Below are positions 26,386-35,012 of a stretch of 64,000 nucleotides of DNA, piece by piece (the first letter of the stretch is position 1; each line of letters starts with the position of its first letter). Below the pieces are notes generated by a model. It was not told where the DNA came from, did not search any database, and saw only the letters and a list, made by a program, of their open reading frames with translations. The stretch is taken from the NCBI GenBank assembly GCA_014728215.1, contig WJLZ01000211.1, positions 1 to 64,000 of the forward strand, in the 5' to 3' direction. Both the position numbers and the translations under genes were made by a program. Source of the stretch: Chitinivibrionales bacterium. Its GTDB lineage: Bacteria; Fibrobacterota; Chitinivibrionia; Chitinivibrionales; WJKA01.

Positions 26386-26403
26386 GGATCAGAGGAGGAA
26401 AAA

Positions 26404-27744
26404 ATGCGAATAAAAAATTGTATACCAGGCATTCTTCTTATCGGGGCGGCATATCCTGTGCTTGCCGAGGAAGTAGCCGCTATGCCGCAGGAACACGGCA
26501 ACATGCTCTGGACACTTATTGCTGCGATACTGGTATTCTTTATGCAGGCAGGATTTGCAATGGTCGAGAGCGGATTTACCCGTGCAAAGAATGCAGTGAA
26601 TATCATGATGAAAAACCTGATGGACTTTTCAATCGGTTCGCTGGGATACTGGGTGATCGGTTTTGCCCTGATGTTCGGGGCTACTGCCGGTCATTTTATC
26701 GGCACCACCGGGTTTTTTCTGTCTGATGCCACTCCGGGCAAGGAAGGATGGGAGTGGGCGTTGGTCTTTTTCATGTTCCAGACTGTCTTTGCGGCAACCG
26801 CTGCGACCATTGTCTCGGGCGCTATGGCCGAACGGACAAAGTTTACCAGCTATCTTATTTACAGTATCCTGATCAGCGCAGTTATCTACCCCATCTCGGG
26901 ACACTGGGCCTGGGGAAGTCTTTTCAATGGCGAAGGTTGGCTTGAGAAAATGGGCTTTATCGACTTTGCCGGCTCCACCGTTGTTCACAGTGTTGGCGGA
27001 TGGTGTGCTCTTGCAGGAGCGATCGTTTTAGGTTCACGGACCGGGAAGTATACCGCTGATGGTAAATCGAGAGCGATTCCCGGCCATAATATCCCCCTTG
27101 CGGCACTGGGCGTATTTATTCTCTGGTTCGGATGGTTCGGGTTTAACCCCGGTTCGACTACGACGGCGGATATGAGCATCGGACGGATTGCCGTGACCAC
27201 CAATCTTGCCGCGGCTGCCGGCGCTGTTGCTGCAATGCTTACCGCATGGATTATCATCGGTAAACCAGATGGTTCCATGGCGCTCAACGGCGTGCTCGCA
27301 GGACTGGTGGGTATTACTGCTCCCTGTGCGGATGTCTCGCCGTTCAGTGCGGTCATTATCGGTCTTGTCGCCGGTATCCTTGTGGTGATTGCGGTTCTGT
27401 TTATCGATAAGACCCTAAAAATCGATGATCCAGTCGGTGCGGTCAGTGTTCACGGTGTCTGCGGCGCCTGGGGAACCCTCGCTGCCGGACTCTTTGCCGA
27501 AGAAGCATACGGTGGTAATGCCGGCCTCTTTTTCGGTGGTGGATTAAAACCGGTCCTTGTTCAACTCACCGGAATCGGCGCGGTATTTCTCTGGGCGTTC
27601 GGTTTAGCAATGGTCATGTTTCTTGTAATTAAGCATACGGTCGGCCTGCGCGTCAAAAAAGAAGAAGAACTCAGTGGGTTGGATATCGGTGAACACGGTA
27701 TGGAAGCCTACAGTGGATTCCAGATATTTACTACGGAAAGCTGA
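26404..27744 (+). CDS. amtB: Ammonium transporter 1
   Basis: 446 residues with a signal-peptide-like first segment and about eleven membrane helices. Family motifs are clear: FFMQAGFAMVESGFTRAKN, the pore twin histidines in [10 protein letters not shown] (His195) and SVHGVCGAWG (near 349), and the DPVGA turn. It moves ammonium/ammonia across the inner membrane. A Shine-Dalgarno GAGGAGG precedes the start. It is followed 45 bases later by glnK, the usual partner that blocks the channel when nitrogen is ample. Confidence 0.95.
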   Translation: MRIKNCIPGILLIGAAYPVLAEEVAAMPQEHGNMLWTLIAAILVFFMQAGFAMVESGFTRAKNAVNIMMKNLMDFSIGSLGYWVIGFALMFGATAGHFIGTTGFFLSDATPGKEGWEWALVFFMFQTVFAATAATIVSGAMAERTKFTSYLIYSILISAVIYPISGHWAWGSLFNGEGWLEKMGFIDFAGSTVVHSVGGWCALAGAIVLGSRTGKYTADGKSRAIPGHNIPLAALGVFILWFGWFGFNPGSTTTADMSIGRIAVTTNLAAAAGAVAAMLTAWIIIGKPDGSMALNGVLAGLVGITAPCADVSPFSAVIIGLVAGILVVIAVLFIDKTLKIDDPVGAVSVHGVCGAWGTLAAGLFAEEAYGGNAGLFFGGGLKPVLVQLTGIGAVFLWAFGLAMVMFLVIKHTVGLRVKKEEELSGLDIGEHGMEAYSGFQIFTTES

Positions 27745-27789
27745 GTCCTGATTCTGTAACCGGCAATTCTTTCAAAGGAGAAAACATAT

Positions 27790-28131
27790 ATGAAACTGAT
27801 AATAGCGATTATTCAGCCCCAGAAGTTGCCTGATGTCAAAAAAGCGCTTCTGGATGCCGAAGTACACAAGATGACGGTCACCAATGTGATCGGAGCCGGT
27901 CAACAGGCCGGATACACCGAAAGCTATCGGGGCAATATCTTTGAAGTAAACCTGTTGAAAAAAATCCGCCTCGAAATTGCGGTCAATGATGATTTTGTTC
28001 AAAAAACTCTTGATGCCATTATTAAAGGTGCACGCACCGGCAATATCGGTGACGGCAAAATCTTTATCCAGGATCTCCCTCAATGCATCCGGATACGTAC
28101 CGGTGAGGAAGGCTCTTCAGCCATAGGCTGA
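27790..28131 (+). CDS. glnK: PII signal-transduction protein 1, Phe at the usual Tyr51
   Basis: 113 residues, normal PII length. Conserved parts: IIQPxKLxDVKKAL at the start, the T-loop [18 protein letters not shown] in the B-loop and IRTGEEG at the end. Tyr46 is present, but position 51, which is uridylylated in enterobacterial GlnB/GlnK, is Phe (RGNIF). Covalent modification at that site is therefore not possible, and control must come from ATP/ADP/2-oxoglutarate binding or another residue. It is linked to amtB and is expected to gate it. Confidence 0.95.
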   Translation: MKLIIAIIQPQKLPDVKKALLDAEVHKMTVTNVIGAGQQAGYTESYRGNIFEVNLLKKIRLEIAVNDDFVQKTLDAIIKGARTGNIGDGKIFIQDLPQCIRIRTGEEGSSAIG

Positions 28132-28154
28132 TTTTTTCCACAACTCCTTGATAG

Positions 28155-28189
28155 GGGCACGGCCTGCAGTGCAGGGTGTGCCCTTTTTT
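28155..28189 (+). terminator. Rho-independent terminator after glnK1
   Basis: Stem arms GGGCAC (28155-28160) and GTGCCC (28178-28183), with an inner GC-rich loop, followed by six T (28184-28189). It closes the porin-amtB-glnK operon. Confidence 0.75.
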
Positions 28190-28254
28190 CAGGTTGAGGG
28201 AGAGGGCAGGGTAAGCAAAAAGTGCTGCGTTTCAACATTCAACACACCGACAGC

Positions 28255-28316
28255 ACTTCGATCACGTTCAGTATACCAGCTCAGTGCATCGCTTGCGACT
28301 TCCGAGCTTAGAACTT
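28255..28316. repeat. Dispersed intergenic repeat, copy 1
   Basis: A segment around 28269-28295 (AGTATACCAGCTCAGTGCAT and onward) is closely matched by 33041-33066 (AGTGTACCAGCTCAGTGCAG and onward). Both are flanked by TTCGAC/AACTTTC-type pyrimidine-rich strings. A third, weaker relative may lie near 7668-7715. Confidence 0.5.
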
Positions 28317-30602
28317 CTACTTTCGACCTTCATTCAATCCGTCTTTATACTCCCCGATATACCGCTCGATATCTTTCAGCGAAGAGTATCCCAGCAGGGT
28401 TTCTGCATACTCGACCGCTTCGGGTAGAGAGACTTTCCGTATATGTTCCTGGATCCGGGGGATGAATAGGGGGTCCATGCTCAGGCGTGTAATGCCGATA
28501 CCGATAAGGAACGTGACATATTCTTCACTGTGGGCCATCTCTCCGCAGACCGATACAATTTTGTTTTTCGCTTTCCCGGCCCGGGCGATTTTGGCAAGGG
28601 CGCGCAGTACCGACGGATGATGGGGTTTGTAAAGGTGGGCCACTTTGATATTAGTCCGATCGACCGCCAGCATGTATTGGATAAAATCATTGGTGCCGAT
28701 CGAAAAGAAATCGGCAATCCCGGCAAAGTCATCGATTATATCCACCACCGACGGCAGCTCGACCATCATGCCGATGCGGGGTGATTCATGATAGACATCC
28801 CCTTCATTTTTCAGATCTTCGAGGCAGGTGGTAACCAGTTCCCGGGCCGATTCGAATTCATCCAGCGATGATATCATGGGAAACATGATATGGAGCCCGG
28901 TTCCCTTCGCTGCCCGGAGGATCGCTCGGATCTGCTGCTTGAAAATATCTCTGTTTCTGAGGATGAAACGGATCGAGCGCATTCCCAGAAAGGGATTGTT
29001 TTCTTTGAAATTATTAAAATATGAAAGTACCTTGTCGCCTCCGATATCGAGAGTGCGAAATGTCAGTATCCTGTTTTCCATTTTCTCCGCTACCCGACGG
29101 TATATCATCAACTGTTCTTCCTCGGTAGGAAAGGTAGAGCGGATCATGAAGGGGAACTCTGTTCTATAAAGCCCGATTCCGGCGACATTCATCTCCCGGG
29201 CGTTGCGGATATCGGCAAGAAGGTTGATATTTGCCAGAAGGTCGATCTGCTGTTTGTCCCGGGTAATCGTTTTTGATTTTGCTTTGCCGCGGATTTTTTT
29301 GCTCTCTTCCCGCGCCGCATGCTGCTGCATAAAGGTATCAACCACCGGATCATCCGGATCGATATAGACATTTCCAACACCGGCATCGAGCAGCAACAGC
29401 GTATTGTCGGGCATATCGAGCAAACCGGGTTCATCGCAGATAATCAGCGGGATTTTCAGAGAGCGGGAGAGTATTGACATGTGGGATGTTGCACTTTCGG
29501 AAACAACAACCGCTCCCAGGGCCCCCTCTGCAGCAAGGATCAGCATCTCCGAGGGAAGCAGTGTTTCGGCAATAACAACTTTTTTGTGTGCACTCGACAA
29601 TCCATACTTTTTGCCGCTTAAATTGCTGAGAATGCGCAAGGACAGATCAAGAACATCATGCGCCTTCTCCCGAAGGTAGAGATCTTCCTTTTCCTCAAAG
29701 GCATGAATATATTCCTGCGCCACTCCGGCAACGGCATCGGGGGGCGAAAGTCCCTTTGAAATCAGTATTTCCATCTTGCCCACAAAAAACCTGTCTTTCA
29801 ATAAAAGCAGATGGGCCGAGAAAATCATTGATGCCATATCCGACAGCCGTTCTTCAACCTGGTCCTGAAGCAACCGAAGCTGGGAAGCGGTTTCTGAGAG
29901 AGCATGCTGAAAGTCTTCAAGGGTAAGCGTGGTATCCGGCTTTACTTGGGATATCTTTTTAAGTGAAACCTTGCGGTCAACCACCAGGGAGGGCCCGTAG
30001 GCAAACCCCAGACTCGCACCCTGACCTTTAATGAACTTTTGTGTTATCGGATGATGTATTACCTTGTTGGGAACATGGTGTTCCGTTATTTCGAGGATAA
30101 GCTGAGCATTTTCGATACTCGATGCCAGTTGATTCGATACCGCCTGCATGGTAGCGAGTTCATTATGGGTAAAACCTTCATTGTTCTCCCGCTGTATAAC
30201 CAGTACGCCGATTTTTTTAATGCCCCGGAGAATGGGAACGGCTAAAAATGATTTAAACCGCTCTTCATCGAGCCCTTTGAACAATCGGAAATTGGGGTGT
30301 TCCTCGCCGGATTTTACGCTCAGTGCACGAAGCTCCTTAAGCGCAAGTCCGGTTATACCTTCACCCAGCCGCAACTTAACCGTATCGATCATTTTACGAT
30401 TAAGCCCGACAGTGGCCTTCAGGGTAAGAACTTCATCGAGAGCATCGAAAAGATACACCGAACATACTTCCGCACTCGTATGCGCAGCGACCATCTCAAC
30501 TGTCTTCTGCAAAAAGGTCTCGACCGTAGAACCTTCCGAAAAAGCCCAGTTCAGCTCACCAAAATCACAAAGAAACTGAATATGATTCTTTTTTCGTATC
30601 AT
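28317..30602 (-). CDS. ptsP: Nitrogen-PTS enzyme I (EI-Ntr) with GAF domain
   Basis: 761 residues. Residues about 20-165 form a GAF sensor domain. The linker (ASLGFAYGPSL, 196-206) starts the enzyme I N-terminal part. The phosphohistidine loop is ATSHMSILSRSL with His374. The C-terminal PEP-binding barrel has GIGLYRTEFPFM, MVELPS, FFSIGTNDFIQYMLAVDR and the catalytic VCGEMAH cysteine. It should autophosphorylate from PEP and pass phosphate to an HPr-like protein, none of which is encoded in this window. A possible downstream IIA acceptor is the HTH-IIA fusion at 56799. Position between two amtB-glnK units supports a role in nitrogen signalling. Confidence 0.9.
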   Translation of the reverse strand: MIRKKNHIQFLCDFGELNWAFSEGSTVETFLQKTVEMVAAHTSAEVCSVYLFDALDEVLTLKATVGLNRKMIDTVKLRLGEGITGLALKELRALSVKSGEEHPNFRLFKGLDEERFKSFLAVPILRGIKKIGVLVIQRENNEGFTHNELATMQAVSNQLASSIENAQLILEITEHHVPNKVIHHPITQKFIKGQGASLGFAYGPSLVVDRKVSLKKISQVKPDTTLTLEDFQHALSETASQLRLLQDQVEERLSDMASMIFSAHLLLLKDRFFVGKMEILISKGLSPPDAVAGVAQEYIHAFEEKEDLYLREKAHDVLDLSLRILSNLSGKKYGLSSAHKKVVIAETLLPSEMLILAAEGALGAVVVSESATSHMSILSRSLKIPLIICDEPGLLDMPDNTLLLLDAGVGNVYIDPDDPVVDTFMQQHAAREESKKIRGKAKSKTITRDKQQIDLLANINLLADIRNAREMNVAGIGLYRTEFPFMIRSTFPTEEEQLMIYRRVAEKMENRILTFRTLDIGGDKVLSYFNNFKENNPFLGMRSIRFILRNRDIFKQQIRAILRAAKGTGLHIMFPMISSLDEFESARELVTTCLEDLKNEGDVYHESPRIGMMVELPSVVDIIDDFAGIADFFSIGTNDFIQYMLAVDRTNIKVAHLYKPHHPSVLRALAKIARAGKAKNKIVSVCGEMAHSEEYVTFLIGIGITRLSMDPLFIPRIQEHIRKVSLPEAVEYAETLLGYSSLKDIERYIGEYKDGLNEGRK

Positions 30603-31002
30603 AATACTTCAACTAAGCAATGCAATAAATATACCTATTTTGCCATGCCCATGTCCTGTTCCTGAGGGGATTTTCCATGATACTTTTCCGTATCAAGCCT
30701 ATTTAAAGGTTTCCCACAAAGCGGGACATATGCTGGGCCCGGCAAAAATTCAGTAAGAAACGCACAGACTCTAGGGGCCAAAAACCTTCTCCTTCGACTT
30801 TCAATTTTCGACCTTCACCCCTCGACCTTCGACACAATTTCGTGCCGCCATTCCCGGCATAACACGATAATGTACAGCCACTAACCTGTCAATGCTCATT
30901 TAACAATGTATAAGGCTGTTTTATTTGGCATTGTGATTGCATTCTACCTTGATCGAATTGTGCGCAGTTCCTTTTTCATTGTGCTTATCAAGGAGTTTTT
31001 CT
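30603..31002. other. Divergent intergenic region between ptsP and amtB2
   Basis: It contains pyrimidine-rich CTTTCAATTTTCGACCTTCACCCCTC-like low-complexity DNA near 30793-30830 and the sigma54 promoter at 30926. On the minus strand, 30621-30636 reads AGGTATATTTATTGCA, a weak sigma54-like site only about ten bases from a usable transcript start for ptsP. No gene is seen. Confidence 0.4.
30926..30941 (+). promoter_or_regulatory. sigma54 promoter of amtB2-glnK2
   Basis: TGGCATTGTGATTGCA matches TGGCAY-N5-TTGCA. Predicted start is near 30953, about 50 bases before ATG 31003, ruling out the in-frame start at 30937. Confidence 0.85.
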
Positions 31003-32328
31003 ATGAAGTTTTCTGCAAAAGTACCTGTTCTTTTTCTCATTCTCACCGGCGCGGCCGTATCGCCGCTTTTTGCCGCTGATGGTTCAGAGATCAATCTGAT
31101 CGACACGCTCTGGATCCTCGTTGCCGCCTTTCTGGTCTTTTTTATGAATGCCGGTTTTGCATTTGTCGAGACCGGGTTCTGCCGGGCTAAAAATGCAACC
31201 AATATTCTGGGTAAAAACTTTACGGTCTTTGCAATAGCAACGCTTGCTTTCTGGGCACTCGGCTATGGAATCATGTTCGGCGCGGGTGAAGGACTGATCG
31301 GTACAAATTCGTTTTTTGTTGGTGAAACGGCAAATAATCCTGCTCCCAATTTACCGGTCTTTGCCTTTTTCTTTTTCCAGGTTGCCTTTGCCGCGGCAGG
31401 ATGCTCGATTATATCCGGTGCGGTTGCCGAACGGATCAAATTCAATGCCTTTTTACTTTTTGGAACCCTGATGGTTGCGTTCATCTATCCTCTGGGTGGC
31501 CATTGGGTATGGGGCGGCGGATGGCTTTCCGGACTGGGATTTCACGATTTTGCCGGTTCTACCGTTGTTCATTCTGTTGGCGGTTGGGCTGCGCTGGCCG
31601 GAGTTTTGCTCCTTGGCGCACGGATCGGTAAATACAACCACGATGGCAGCACCAAGGCAATTTTGGGTCATTCCATCCCCCTTGCCACGCTGGGCGGGTT
31701 TATTCTGTGGCTCGGATGGTTCGGGTTTAATCCGGGAAGTGAGCTTGCCCTCAACGGCAATGTCCCCCGTATCGCGCTTACCACCGCACTGGCATCATGC
31801 GCAGGAATTGTTTCAGCCATGACAACCGCCTGGATAATAAGCGGCAAACCCGATCTATCAATGATTATCAACGGTTGTCTTGCCGGCCTGGTGGCTATTA
31901 CCGCTCCCTGTGCTGTTGTAAACCCCACCGGATCGATAATCATCGGACTCATTGCCGGTACCCTGGTCGTGCTTGCCGTACTGTTTTTTGATAAACTGCA
32001 TATCGACGATCCTGTCGGAGCGCTGGCCGTTCACCTCGTTAACGGCATCTGGGGAACCCTCGCTGTCGGCCTCTTTGCGGTAAACGGCTATATCGACGGC
32101 GTCACCGGCCTCTTTTACGGTGGCGGTGCAACACAACTCGGTATCCAGGCTCTCGGCATAATCGGCGTCGGCCTTCCCGCCTTTGTTCTCTCCCTGATCT
32201 TCTGGTCTATTATCAAAGCTACTGTGGGGTTGCGGGTAACCAGAGAAGAGGAAATCGGCGGACTGGATATTGGCGAGATGGGCATGGAAGCCTACAATGG
32301 ATTTCAGATCTTTACTACTGAAAACTAA
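31003..32328 (+). CDS. amtB: Ammonium transporter 2
   Basis: 441 residues from ATG 31003 with an AAGGAG Shine-Dalgarno. It begins with a signal-peptide-like segment ending near FAADG, then has the family motifs [29 protein letters not shown] and [16 protein letters not shown]. It is a diverged paralogue of the gene at 26404: similar length and C-terminus ([15 protein letters not shown]), different signal peptide and some loops. It has its own sigma54 promoter and its own glnK 103 bases downstream. The window thus has two independent sets of ammonium uptake genes. Confidence 0.95.
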   Translation: MKFSAKVPVLFLILTGAAVSPLFAADGSEINLIDTLWILVAAFLVFFMNAGFAFVETGFCRAKNATNILGKNFTVFAIATLAFWALGYGIMFGAGEGLIGTNSFFVGETANNPAPNLPVFAFFFFQVAFAAAGCSIISGAVAERIKFNAFLLFGTLMVAFIYPLGGHWVWGGGWLSGLGFHDFAGSTVVHSVGGWAALAGVLLLGARIGKYNHDGSTKAILGHSIPLATLGGFILWLGWFGFNPGSELALNGNVPRIALTTALASCAGIVSAMTTAWIISGKPDLSMIINGCLAGLVAITAPCAVVNPTGSIIIGLIAGTLVVLAVLFFDKLHIDDPVGALAVHLVNGIWGTLAVGLFAVNGYIDGVTGLFYGGGATQLGIQALGIIGVGLPAFVLSLIFWSIIKATVGLRVTREEEIGGLDIGEMGMEAYNGFQIFTTEN

Positions 32329-32431
32329 TATGGACAAATTCCAAATGTGTATCTCGTTGTTCAAAATGATAGTATTAAATTTCAGATCCGTTACCCTTCG
32401 ACCGGTAACTATTTATTAAGGAGCAGTATAT

Positions 32432-32773
32432 ATGAAATTGATCATAGCAGTAATACAACCGACAAAATTACCTGATGTTAAAAAGGCGCTTTTCGATGCA
32501 CAGGTTCATAAAATGACCGTTACCAATGTTATCGGCGCTGGCCAGCAGGCTGGCTACACCGAGAGTTATCGGGGCAATATCTTTGAAGTCAATCTTTTGA
32601 AAAAGATCCGTCTCGAAATTGCCGTAAACGAGCAATTTGTAAAACCCACTATCGACGCAATTATCGAGGGTGCCAGGACCGGGAATATCGGTGATGGAAA
32701 AATTTTCGTTTTGGACCTTCCCCAGTGTATCCGGATACGGACCGGTGAAGAAGGATCTGAGGCAATTGGATAA
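32432..32773 (+). CDS. glnK: PII signal-transduction protein 2, Phe at the usual Tyr51
   Basis: 113 residues, nearly identical to the PII protein at 27790, including the whole T-loop from [16 protein letters not shown] to [10 protein letters not shown]. Position 51 is again Phe, so the loss of the uridylylation tyrosine is shared and not a chance mutation. Differences are mainly in the 20-25 and 67-80 regions. A Shine-Dalgarno AAGGAG lies eight bases before ATG. A small gene follows after four bases. Confidence 0.95.
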   Translation: MKLIIAVIQPTKLPDVKKALFDAQVHKMTVTNVIGAGQQAGYTESYRGNIFEVNLLKKIRLEIAVNEQFVKPTIDAIIEGARTGNIGDGKIFVLDLPQCIRIRTGEEGSEAIG

Positions 32774-32777
32774 AACA

Positions 32778-32981
32778 ATGAAAAGGGCAGAAGAAATCAT
32801 CAGGCTCTATTACTACGATGATACTATGCCCTATTTTGTTGATGTTGGTCCTGAAATACAAGCGGGTGAAGTCGTCACAATCGATACCATACTCTTTGAA
32901 ATCTATAAAGTCCGCCAAAACGACAACGAAGAAATCCAGCGGCTATGGATCAAACGAGTGGCGGCTTCATCGGCGGATTGA
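32778..32981 (+). CDS. Small hypothetical protein coupled to glnK2
   Basis: 67 residues, starting at ATG 32778 only four bases after the glnK2 stop. The sequence is acidic in the middle, with YYYDDTMPYFVD followed by GEVVTIDTILFEIYKVRQNDNEE. I recognise no family. The codon-like composition, tight spacing and normal amino-acid mix favour a real gene, but there is no strong Shine-Dalgarno and no second copy after glnK1. It may act with PII or AmtB2. Confidence 0.45.
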   Translation: MKRAEEIIRLYYYDDTMPYFVDVGPEIQAGEVVTIDTILFEIYKVRQNDNEEIQRLWIKRVAASSAD

Positions 32982-33014
32982 GGGGAAAGGAAATTGACGA
33001 TCCTTCGAGACTTC

Positions 33015-33085
33015 GGCAGCCCTTCGACCATTCTGCAGGCTCAGTGTACCAGCTCAGTGCAGCGCTTTCAACTTTTCAACCAGCG
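33015..33085. repeat. Dispersed intergenic repeat, copy 2
   Basis: It shares the CAGCTCAGTGCA core and flanks with 28255-28316, and continues with CTTTCAACTTTTCAACC-like pyrimidine-rich DNA. It lies between the small gene after glnK2 and the convergent activator gene. Confidence 0.5.
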
Positions 33086-33100
33086 CTCTTCGTCCCTCCC

Positions 33101-34660
33101 CTAGTGCCTGAACCGCTGGTAATCGATTTTGTACTTGGTAATTTTGTATTGGATTATCCGCTTGGTGGTTCCAAGGATTTTAGCGGCTTCGGTCTGATTT
33201 CCCCGGGCATCTTTAAGAGCATCCACGATAAGCTCCTTTTCGTAGGCAGCGACCAGGTTGTTAAAGGTGTTTCTGATTCCTCCGGTTTCGGCTCCCATTT
33301 CTTTCATCTGGAGTGTTGGCGGAAGGTCATGACCTTCAACGCTGTTTGATCCCGCTACCAGGACCGCCCGTTCCATGACATTTTCCAGTTCTCTGACATT
33401 TCCCGGCCAGTGATATGAAGACAGCATATCGATTGCCGGCGTTGATATACGGCTGATCTTTTTGGAATGGATAGTGCTGTATTTTTTAGCAAAATGATCT
33501 GCCAGAAGGAGAATGTCAGCGCCCCGGTTCCGGAGAGGCGGCAGCACAATGGTAAAAACATTGACCCGATAATAGAGGTCTTCACGGAAAACCCCCTCTT
33601 TGACGTCATTTTCGAGGTCCCTGTTGGTTGCGCATATCAGACGGACATTGACTTTTACCGAATCGAGGCCGCCTACCCGCTGTATCTCCTTTTCCTGGAT
33701 TGCCCGCAGGAGCCTGCTCTGGGCACTCGGGGTCATCTCACCGATTTCATCGAGAAACAGCGTACCATTGTTCGCAGCCTCAAAGCGTCCGATCCGACGG
33801 GAAACGGCGCCGGTAAAGGAGCCTTTTTCGTGGCCGAAAAGTTCACTTTCTAAAAGCGATTCGGGAAGCGATGCACAGTTTACGGCAATGAAATGGCCGT
33901 CTTTTCGCGGGCTTTTCTGGTGAATTGCCCGGGCAACCAGCTCCTTGCCGGTCCCCGTGTCACCGCAGATAAGTACCGTTGTTGGTGATGACGATACCTG
34001 AGCGATCTGACGGAAAACCTCACGCATGGTACTGCTGTTCCCGATCATCTCACGGGGCCGTCCCATGTCTTCGAGCGACCTGCGGAGTTCCAGATTCTCC
34101 TTTTCAAGCTCCGAAATCCGTTCATTGCTTTCCCGGCGCTCCAAAACCAGTTGCGAGACCAGATCACCCACCGCCTCTAAAAAATCAAGCTCGTTCTCGA
34201 GCTTGTCTTTGTTGCCGTTGGTCACCCGGTCGACCGACAGTGTTCCGATAACATTTCCTTTGGCCTTAACCGGAACACAGAGAAAGGCGATATTCGAGCT
34301 TTCAAGGTTACTCCGCGCGCCGGTCCTGTCTAAAAATGCAGGCTCATCTTTTAATTTCGGAATAACAATCGGTTTGCCGCTCTGAAGAACTTTGCCGGTC
34401 ACCCCTTCACCCGGGCGGTACCTGCCCCGCCGGCGGTCGGGCTCGGAAATCCCATGGGCAACATCGAGAATTAATTCGGTGTTGTCCTTACTCAATATGG
34501 TAATCATGCCCCGGTTCATACCCGCATGAATCTCGAGAATTTCCAAGACATTAACCATTATCTTCTCAAGATCACCACCCGCACCCAATACACGGGCAAT
34601 ATGGTAAAGTACCGAGACACCATTAAAACTAAGATCCGAATTTATTTCTTTTATAACCAT
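33101..34660 (-). CDS. NifA-like sigma54-dependent transcription activator (GAF-AAA+-Fis)
   Basis: 519 residues. GAF domain about 15-175; a coiled linker 175-200 ([17 protein letters not shown]); AAA+ domain 205-440 with Walker A GDTGTGKE (233-240), the sigma54 loop GSFTGA (280-285, Ser for the usual Ala), Walker B LFLDEI and the arginine-finger region [13 protein letters not shown]-terminal Fis-type helix-turn-helix [20 protein letters not shown] (488-507). It should activate sigma54 promoters, and several lie in this window. The overall layout matches NifA, but no nitrogenase genes are present here. Its gene lies between amtB2-glnK2 and glnA. Confidence 0.9.
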   Translation of the reverse strand: MVIKEINSDLSFNGVSVLYHIARVLGAGGDLEKIMVNVLEILEIHAGMNRGMITILSKDNTELILDVAHGISEPDRRRGRYRPGEGVTGKVLQSGKPIVIPKLKDEPAFLDRTGARSNLESSNIAFLCVPVKAKGNVIGTLSVDRVTNGNKDKLENELDFLEAVGDLVSQLVLERRESNERISELEKENLELRRSLEDMGRPREMIGNSSTMREVFRQIAQVSSSPTTVLICGDTGTGKELVARAIHQKSPRKDGHFIAVNCASLPESLLESELFGHEKGSFTGAVSRRIGRFEAANNGTLFLDEIGEMTPSAQSRLLRAIQEKEIQRVGGLDSVKVNVRLICATNRDLENDVKEGVFREDLYYRVNVFTIVLPPLRNRGADILLLADHFAKKYSTIHSKKISRISTPAIDMLSSYHWPGNVRELENVMERAVLVAGSNSVEGHDLPPTLQMKEMGAETGGIRNTFNNLVAAYEKELIVDALKDARGNQTEAAKILGTTKRIIQYKITKYKIDYQRFRH

Positions 34661-34751
34661 TTTTGTTGTCCCTTTTTATTTATTTGTCCAACTAAAAGGG
34701 ATTATTCATATTTCGAAAACACCCGACACAATATTGTATCACCATAAAATA

Positions 34752-34886
34752 TCACCTCTCCGCTGGTTTGTGCAATATCAACACGATTGAGCGAAGGGGA
34801 TAAGCGATTATTTGCCGCAGGTACTCAATGAATCCGGGAATGATTACGATGTACGAACCATACCGAGTATTGCAGAGGCATTTCAC
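34752..34886 (-). CDS. Possible 44-residue small protein upstream of the activator
   Basis: A GTG start at 34886 follows an excellent AAAGGAGG Shine-Dalgarno with five-base spacing. The frame runs 44 codons to TGA. The product is hydrophobic and basic (YGSYIVIIPGFIEYLRQII), possibly one membrane-associated helix. The Shine-Dalgarno sits inside a stem (GAGGCAT at 34875-34881 with ATGCCTC at 34889-34895), so translation could be controlled. It may be a leader peptide or chance; no family is recognised. Confidence 0.35.
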   Translation of the reverse strand: MKCLCNTRYGSYIVIIPGFIEYLRQIIAYPLRSIVLILHKPAER

Positions 34887-34912
34887 ATATGCCTCCTTTG
34901 TTGTAATCATTC
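34838..34912 (-). ncRNA. Nested inverted-repeat RNA structure
   Basis: Outer arms GAATGATTAC (34838-34847) and GTAATCATTC (34903-34912) pair perfectly; inside, GAGGCAT (34875-34881) pairs with ATGCCTC (34889-34895). The 75-base element lies in the leader of the NifA-like gene, or in the glnA 3' region, and covers the start of the small frame 34752-34886. No riboswitch family is recognised. Confidence 0.4.
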
Positions 34913-34942
34913 TCCTGATCGTTTATCCTCTTCTTAAAGCAA

Positions 34943-34980
34943 CAGGGGACCCACCAGTCAAAAAGTCCGGGAGTCCCCTG
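34943..34980 (-). terminator. Hairpin downstream of glnA
   Basis: Eight-base perfect arms CAGGGGAC (34943-34950) and GTCCCCTG (34973-34980) with a 22-base loop lie about 33 bases past the glnA stop. The run of T in the minus direction is poor, so termination efficiency is uncertain. Confidence 0.4.
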
Positions 34981-35012
34981 CAAGCAGCAACCATTAAATA
35001 AAATAGAAATTT

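Larger units (their letters stand above)
34661..35012. other. glnA to activator intergenic region
   Basis: Both flanking genes run leftward. The region holds a small open frame (34752-34886), a nested inverted-repeat structure (34838-34912) and a hairpin next to the glnA stop (34943-34980). Nothing resembling a sigma54 site was found before the activator gene. Confidence 0.5.

Noticed and set aside
30621-30636. Minus-strand sigma54-like site before ptsP
   Set aside because: The -12 half is good, but the -24 half reads AGGTAT and the transcript would start only about eight bases before the start codon.
25030-31000. NifA-type TGT-N10-ACA activator sites before the amtB promoters
   Set aside because: TGT and ACA words occur, but I found none with the correct ten-base spacing close to the sigma54 sites examined.
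33101-34660. Nitrogen-fixation locus
   Set aside because: The activator resembles NifA, but no nifHDK, nifB or molybdenum genes occur in the window; ammonium assimilation fits the context better.
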